A DNA stretch of 64,000 nt, taken from positions 2,443,677-2,507,676 of the forward strand of contig CP128386.1 of the NCBI GenBank assembly GCA_030345135.1, read 5' to 3'. This DNA comes from Chitinophagaceae bacterium DXS (GTDB lineage Bacteria > Bacteroidota > Bacteroidia > Chitinophagales > Chitinophagaceae). The notes beneath the pieces are model-generated. The model was given only the letters and a program-made list of their open reading frames with translations. It was not told the DNA's origin and ran no database searches. Made by a program: the position numbers and the translations under genes. Below, one piece after another: positions 60,232 through 64,000 of the stretch. How positions within the stretch are numbered: the stretch's first letter is position 1; the number at the start of each line of letters is the position of its first letter.

Positions 60232-62259
60232 TTATATTTTTTTGAATACAATTTGCTCCCCTTGCTTACTTACAACGAAATTGAAGAAGTCGCGCAGTGT
60301 GCTATAATCTTCAGCACCAAAAACAGCTTTATTAAGCTGAATGCGGCTTCTCAATTGAATCGAATTGTTGGATTGCATAATGATGTACTCAAACATTCCA
60401 TCTGTGTCGTTTAGCTTAACGCGAGCGGACTTTGGCAGTTCATCCACTTTGTAACCTTCAGGGATGGGCATATTGAAAATATAAGTTTCATCTGCGCGGT
60501 AAGGCATTTCAACAGGATATTTTCTTTCCGCACTTTCAAACGGATTTTTCAAGGTTGCTTCTGTAAGCATAGGATTAAAATACACAATATCATCACCTTT
60601 AAAATCAAATTTCATGTTGTAGCGTACATCAACCGGGAGGTTAAGCTGCTTGATTGAATCTGCGGCCGCATCAGACAATTCCACATCAATCGTCATTCTC
60701 TTCTTCAATTCTTTCAGGAAATCATCTCCCTTACCTATACCACCATTTTCACGCAAATGCAATGATTCAAAATATCCCAGATGGCTGGTGAAACTACCTT
60801 CTAACTTTTTGCTTTTCCCTTCGTTAATGAAGACCATTGTAGTCTTTTTCTCAAGGAGTGAATCACTCTCCAAAGGCACCAATGCAGGCATAATAGAATC
60901 TATTATGCGTGCGCTTTTGTTGTAAAGATTAAGCGGAAGCTTACCGAAACCAAGTTTATTGTTAGTCGCATCCAGCATGTAGTATTGATCATCCACTTTT
61001 ACCCTGCATACTACATAATTAAATTTATGCAACAGTGGGTAAGACTCACTCGCATAACCATTGTCACGCGTACTCAAAAGAGCAGGTGTAGCTTCAAATC
61101 CCTGGTTGCGATAAGCGGCAACTAACAGTAAGTTAATATCACCTACGTTACCACTTTTATCCTGGTAAGCTTTCTTTAGTGTGTTGGTTATATAAAATCC
61201 TTCGTGTGTTTTGCAGGTAAAGTTATCTCTGATATATGCGTAGATTTTTTCGGCTTTCTCTTTGTCCGTAGATGCACCAGCGACAGCTGCTTTTAAATCG
61301 CTGCTAAGCCAGCCGTTACCGCGGCCAAGAGGTTCTCCAAAGCTTTCATCCTTTACAAGTCTTTCAGCAAACTGGTACCATGTTCCCATAATCTCCTTAA
61401 CATTTGTCGCAGAGTATTTGATACGGCGCAACTGAAAATCAATTTTTGAAAGATAATTGTCAATTGTGGTAATGAAGCTCTCTCCTTTAATTGGAGGCAC
61501 ATCTTTAATGGCCCATTTTGCTCTTACCGTATTTGAGAAAAGAGTGAATGACTCACTTCTATCCATTGCTCCTTCACCCGGAACCATAATATGATAGGAA
61601 TCTCTTGAAGACGATACTGTATCAACAGCATAAGGTAAGTAACCCTGCCGGGTAACTACATAGTCAAAGATATCGCTAGGTATGGTTACCGAATATTCAC
61701 TCCACAGCCTTGGCGTGCTTCCCTGGAAGTTCCATGAACGCAGGTTAGAATAATATGGCGAATTAATTTTATATCTATATTCAATTATAGAACCCTCTTT
61801 AATATTCGGGAAGGTAAATTTTCTCGATGTCCAGTTTTTGGAGGCTTTATCTTTAAACAGAGACGCCTTATCCAGTTTTGTGGCTACAATCTTTCCATCT
61901 TCGAGGTTATAGGTTACCGCATCAATATCCTCTAATTTTTCTTCGATTGAACCATCAACATACAAGGGTATTTCAACAGTGGCTTCATTATCGAAGCTGT
62001 TCTTGTTTAATAAACGCGTTCGTCTTAGCCGCGTAAATATCAGGGAAAAGTTTCCTTTACTATTCCCTTCAAAAACTGTCTCGCCTACATCGGCAAGAAT
62101 TACTGCATTTGCACTACTGTCAACACTGTAAACGGTTGGGGCAAAATCTTCTGGTTTAATATCGCCAAACTTATATTTAGCTTTGTCTTTCTGAGCATAG
62201 GATATCAAGGATAGACAAAGGGCCAAGGGAAGCAGGGCGCAAATTCTGGTTGTTTTCAT
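60232..62259 (-). CDS. DUF3857 / transglutaminase-like exported protein, catalytic residues lost
   Basis: A 675-residue paralogue of the next gene, with a signal peptide (1-22, ending SLISYAQ), DUF3857 domain (about 35-240) and transglutaminase-like core (about 275-450). At the place of the catalytic Cys it reads GNVGDINLLL, with no Cys, and the His position reads FNYVVCRV; the acid in YMLDATNN is kept. It is therefore expected to be a non-catalytic member that may bind the same ligand or act as a partner. It is divergent from queG by 29 bp. Confidence 0.85.
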   Translation of the reverse strand: MKTTRICALLPLALCLSLISYAQKDKAKYKFGDIKPEDFAPTVYSVDSSANAVILADVGETVFEGNSKGNFSLIFTRLRRTRLLNKNSFDNEATVEIPLYVDGSIEEKLEDIDAVTYNLEDGKIVATKLDKASLFKDKASKNWTSRKFTFPNIKEGSIIEYRYKINSPYYSNLRSWNFQGSTPRLWSEYSVTIPSDIFDYVVTRQGYLPYAVDTVSSSRDSYHIMVPGEGAMDRSESFTLFSNTVRAKWAIKDVPPIKGESFITTIDNYLSKIDFQLRRIKYSATNVKEIMGTWYQFAERLVKDESFGEPLGRGNGWLSSDLKAAVAGASTDKEKAEKIYAYIRDNFTCKTHEGFYITNTLKKAYQDKSGNVGDINLLLVAAYRNQGFEATPALLSTRDNGYASESYPLLHKFNYVVCRVKVDDQYYMLDATNNKLGFGKLPLNLYNKSARIIDSIMPALVPLESDSLLEKKTTMVFINEGKSKKLEGSFTSHLGYFESLHLRENGGIGKGDDFLKELKKRMTIDVELSDAAADSIKQLNLPVDVRYNMKFDFKGDDIVYFNPMLTEATLKNPFESAERKYPVEMPYRADETYIFNMPIPEGYKVDELPKSARVKLNDTDGMFEYIIMQSNNSIQLRSRIQLNKAVFGAEDYSTLRDFFNFVVSKQGEQIVFKKI

Positions 62260-62288
62260 AAATAGTCAAAAAAGGGTATTTTTTTGCA

Positions 62289-63296
62289 ATGTTAACGGAT
62301 TTAACAATATCTACACAAAATCGTCAAAAAAATTTGAATAAAACTGATCATACCGCATTTATAAAAAAAACTGCGAATCAGCTCGGCTTTGATTATTGTG
62401 GAATAGCCAAAGCGGTATTTCTTGATGAGGACGCGCGCCGTTTGGAAGCCTGGTTATCAAAGGGCATGAATGGGAAAATGCAGTATATGGAAAACCATTT
62501 TGACCTGAGAACGAACCCTTCATTACTTGTTCCCGGAGCAAAATCTGTGATCACTTTACTTAAAAATTATTACCCGAAAGATTTTCAGCAAGAAGGTTCT
62601 CCAAAGATTTCCAAATATGCCTATGGCAAAGATTATCATGAAGTGATTCGCGCTAAGCTAAGAGAATTTCTTGCAGTTGTGCAGGACGAGTTGGGTGAAA
62701 TAAATGGCCGTGGATTTGTTGATTCAGCACCTGTTCTTGAACGAAGCTGGGCTAATCGAAGCGGTCTTGGCTGGATTGGAAAAAACGGAAACCTTATTAC
62801 CAAACAACAAGGATCCTTTTTCTTTATTGCTACGCTGATTGTTGATATAGAACTGGATTACGATGATGCCTTTGCGAAAGACTATTGCGGAAGTTGCCGG
62901 AAATGCATCGAGGCTTGCCCCACCGATGCAATTATGGAAGACAAGACGATCAATGGTAGCAGCTGTATCTCGTATTTTACGATTGAACTGAAAGACATGT
63001 TATTGCCTGGTGACATGAAAGGCAAATTCCAGAACTGGATGTTCGGATGTGATGTTTGCCAGGATGTTTGTCCGTGGAACCGTTTTAGCAAACCGCACAA
63101 TGAAAGTGCTTTTTCACCTATTCCTGAAGTGTTGAATTTATCTTCGAAAGAATGGGAAGAAATGACAGAAGAATCATTTAGAACTATCTTCAAAGAATCT
63201 CCGATTAAACGAACCAAGTTCGGGGGAATTAAACGAAACCTGAGTTTTTTGAACCACGGAATTTTGAACCACGGAGACACAGACGACATTAAGTAA
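62289..63296 (+). CDS. queG: Epoxyqueuosine reductase
   Basis: Performs the last step of queuosine synthesis in tRNA, reducing epoxyqueuosine with a corrinoid and two [4Fe-4S] clusters. The 335-residue protein has [10 protein letters not shown] near residue 33, the catalytic region around [14 protein letters not shown], and ferredoxin-like cysteines in [12 protein letters not shown] (Cys200-210) and [11 protein letters not shown] (Cys254-261). The ATG at 62289 leaves only 29 bp to the divergent gene; a TTG at 62334 is also possible. The last residues (two NHG copies) are encoded by a dispersed repeat. Confidence 0.94.
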   Translation: MLTDLTISTQNRQKNLNKTDHTAFIKKTANQLGFDYCGIAKAVFLDEDARRLEAWLSKGMNGKMQYMENHFDLRTNPSLLVPGAKSVITLLKNYYPKDFQQEGSPKISKYAYGKDYHEVIRAKLREFLAVVQDELGEINGRGFVDSAPVLERSWANRSGLGWIGKNGNLITKQQGSFFFIATLIVDIELDYDDAFAKDYCGSCRKCIEACPTDAIMEDKTINGSSCISYFTIELKDMLLPGDMKGKFQNWMFGCDVCQDVCPWNRFSKPHNESAFSPIPEVLNLSSKEWEEMTEESFRTIFKESPIKRTKFGGIKRNLSFLNHGILNHGDTDDIK

Positions 63297-63430
63297 CACA
63301 ACGATATTTTTTTTAAAAAAATCAGGATAGTTCATCGACACACAAACGATCGTCGGTGATACATAATAATGATACAACTGTTAAGTAAACGCCGTGTATC
63401 GTCATATCGCCGAGCCTCCGTGGTTCAAAA
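63262..63430. repeat. Inverted CCACGGAG repeat around the queG-bioA gap
   Basis: TTTTGAACCACGGAG at 63262-63276, inside the queG 3' end, is perfectly complementary to 63416-63430 (15 bp). A further TTTGAACCACGGA lies at 63247-63259, also inside queG. The family recurs at 48938-48957. Confidence 0.88.
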
Positions 63431-63450
63431 GATTTCCTTTCCTTTGCGGC

Positions 63451-64000
63451 ATGACAATGATAGAGAAAGACCGCAAATACATCTGGCATCCTTTTACACA
63501 ACAAAAAAATATGGCTGACCCAATTGCCATTATAAGGGGCGAAGGAACATTACTGATAGATGCAGACAATAATACTTACATAGACGCAATAAGCAGTTGG
63601 TGGGTTAATCTTCACGGGCATGCACATCCTTATATAGCAGGAAAACTGTATCAGCAAGCGATGCAGCTTGAGCAGGTGATCTTTGCAGGCTTTACCCATC
63701 AGCCGGCGATTGATCTGGCAGAACGACTAATTGATATATTACCTGGAAATTTTGCGAAAATATTCTATAGTGACAACGGCTCAACTTCTACGGAGGTGGC
63801 GCTAAAAATGGCCGTGCAGTATTGGTGGAACCAGCGCAAAAATGATGTTGATGTAAAAAAGAAGAACAAGTTACTGGCTCTTAAAAACGCCTATCATGGT
63901 GATACATTCGGAGCGATGAGTGTGAGTGAACGCAGTGTTTTCACGATGGCTTTTCACGACTTATTATTCGAAGTTATCTTTATTGATGCACCTGCAGCAG
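63451..64000 (+). CDS. bioA: Adenosylmethionine-8-amino-7-oxononanoate aminotransferase, partial
   Basis: The 5' part (183 codons) of a class III PLP aminotransferase of biotin synthesis, cut by the window end. Reading from the ATG at 63451 gives MIEKDRKYIWHPFTQQKN, then the family segments ISSWWVNLHGHAHPY, FAGFTHQPAIDLAERL, FYSDNGSTSTEVALKM and NAYHGDTFGAMSV, which are specific for BioA. A second ATG at 63457 could also start it. The PLP lysine lies beyond the window. No other bio gene is seen. Confidence 0.93.
   Translation, partial: MTMIEKDRKYIWHPFTQQKNMADPIAIIRGEGTLLIDADNNTYIDAISSWWVNLHGHAHPYIAGKLYQQAMQLEQVIFAGFTHQPAIDLAERLIDILPGNFAKIFYSDNGSTSTEVALKMAVQYWWNQRKNDVDVKKKNKLLALKNAYHGDTFGAMSVSERSVFTMAFHDLLFEVIFIDAPAA

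Noticed and set aside
1-64000. Insertion sequences, integrases, RAYT-type transposases, toxin-antitoxin or phage-defence genes
   Set aside because: No such protein was seen in any frame, so no enzyme in the window explains the repeats.

Overview
The window reads as a chromosomal segment of a Bacteroidota bacterium, probably in the Chitinophagaceae/Chitinophagales. This is inferred from gene content typical of that phylum (DUF2851 and DUF2520 proteins, a membrane GGGP-type prenyltransferase, a split KdpD, an ECF42-type sigma factor with YCII proteins, DUF3857 transglutaminase-like proteins). Start sites are A-rich without clear Shine-Dalgarno sequences, and several promoters fit the TTTG / TAnnTTTG pattern of the phylum. 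No rRNA, tRNA, transposase, phage gene or CRISPR array was recognised.

Layout. 0.3-7.7 kb: a branched-chain amino acid cluster, ilvD-ilvB-ilvN-(dinB)-ilvC-ilvA. 7.9-12.7 kb: a DUF92 membrane protein, then a stress-type accessory cluster (DinB, YCII, VOC, YCII, TfoX-N) ending in an ECF42-like sigma factor with a long C-terminal extension. 12.9-13.5 kb: a lone GNAT acetyltransferase of the type usually found with arginine genes. 13.8-23.3 kb: a K+ uptake locus with an unknown 120-residue protein, a 27-residue membrane peptide, kdpF, kdpA, kdpB, kdpC, a porin, a kinase-less KdpD and a separate HAMP/PAS histidine kinase; no kdpE-type response regulator is present. 23.6-32.1 kb: mostly minus-strand housekeeping genes (lipA, DUF2851, maf, prenyltransferase, KdsC-like phosphatase, iscX, ferredoxin, DUF2520). 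33.2-41.5 kb: a minus-strand nucleoside/ADP-ribose/ribose locus (nucleoside hydrolase, PQQ dehydrogenase with cytochrome c, GRP-type sugar transporter, secreted ADP-ribosylglycohydrolase, ribokinase, LacI regulator). 41.9-64 kb: topA, a transglutaminase-like protein, dps, osmC, csaA-type protein, ogt, clpB, a serine hydrolase, ppc, lpd, a DUF3857 pair, queG and the start of bioA.

The outstanding feature is between the genes. More than 30 gaps are filled with arrays of short words with a strict 7-bp period (8 bp in one case). Each array uses one word family, for example GGTATCA, GTCAATA, AGCTATT, GCCTAAA, GTACGAT, TACGAAG, CAATTGT, AATCAGA, AAGTAAA or ACGTTAT. Arrays are often paired as inverted arms that would fold into long imperfect hairpins. 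Many start on, or within a base or two of, the preceding stop codon, and some supply the stop codon or last residues of the gene. They sit at 3' ends, in tandem or convergent gaps, and are absent or negligible in the eight divergent promoter gaps. Period 7 is prime to the codon length, so an array presents its stop-containing word in all three frames within 21 bp. The arrangement resembles the heptanucleotide STRR repeats of heterocystous cyanobacteria but with many words and inverted pairing; I know of no description of it in this phylum.

All functional calls come from reading sequence and known family motifs; no database search was run.
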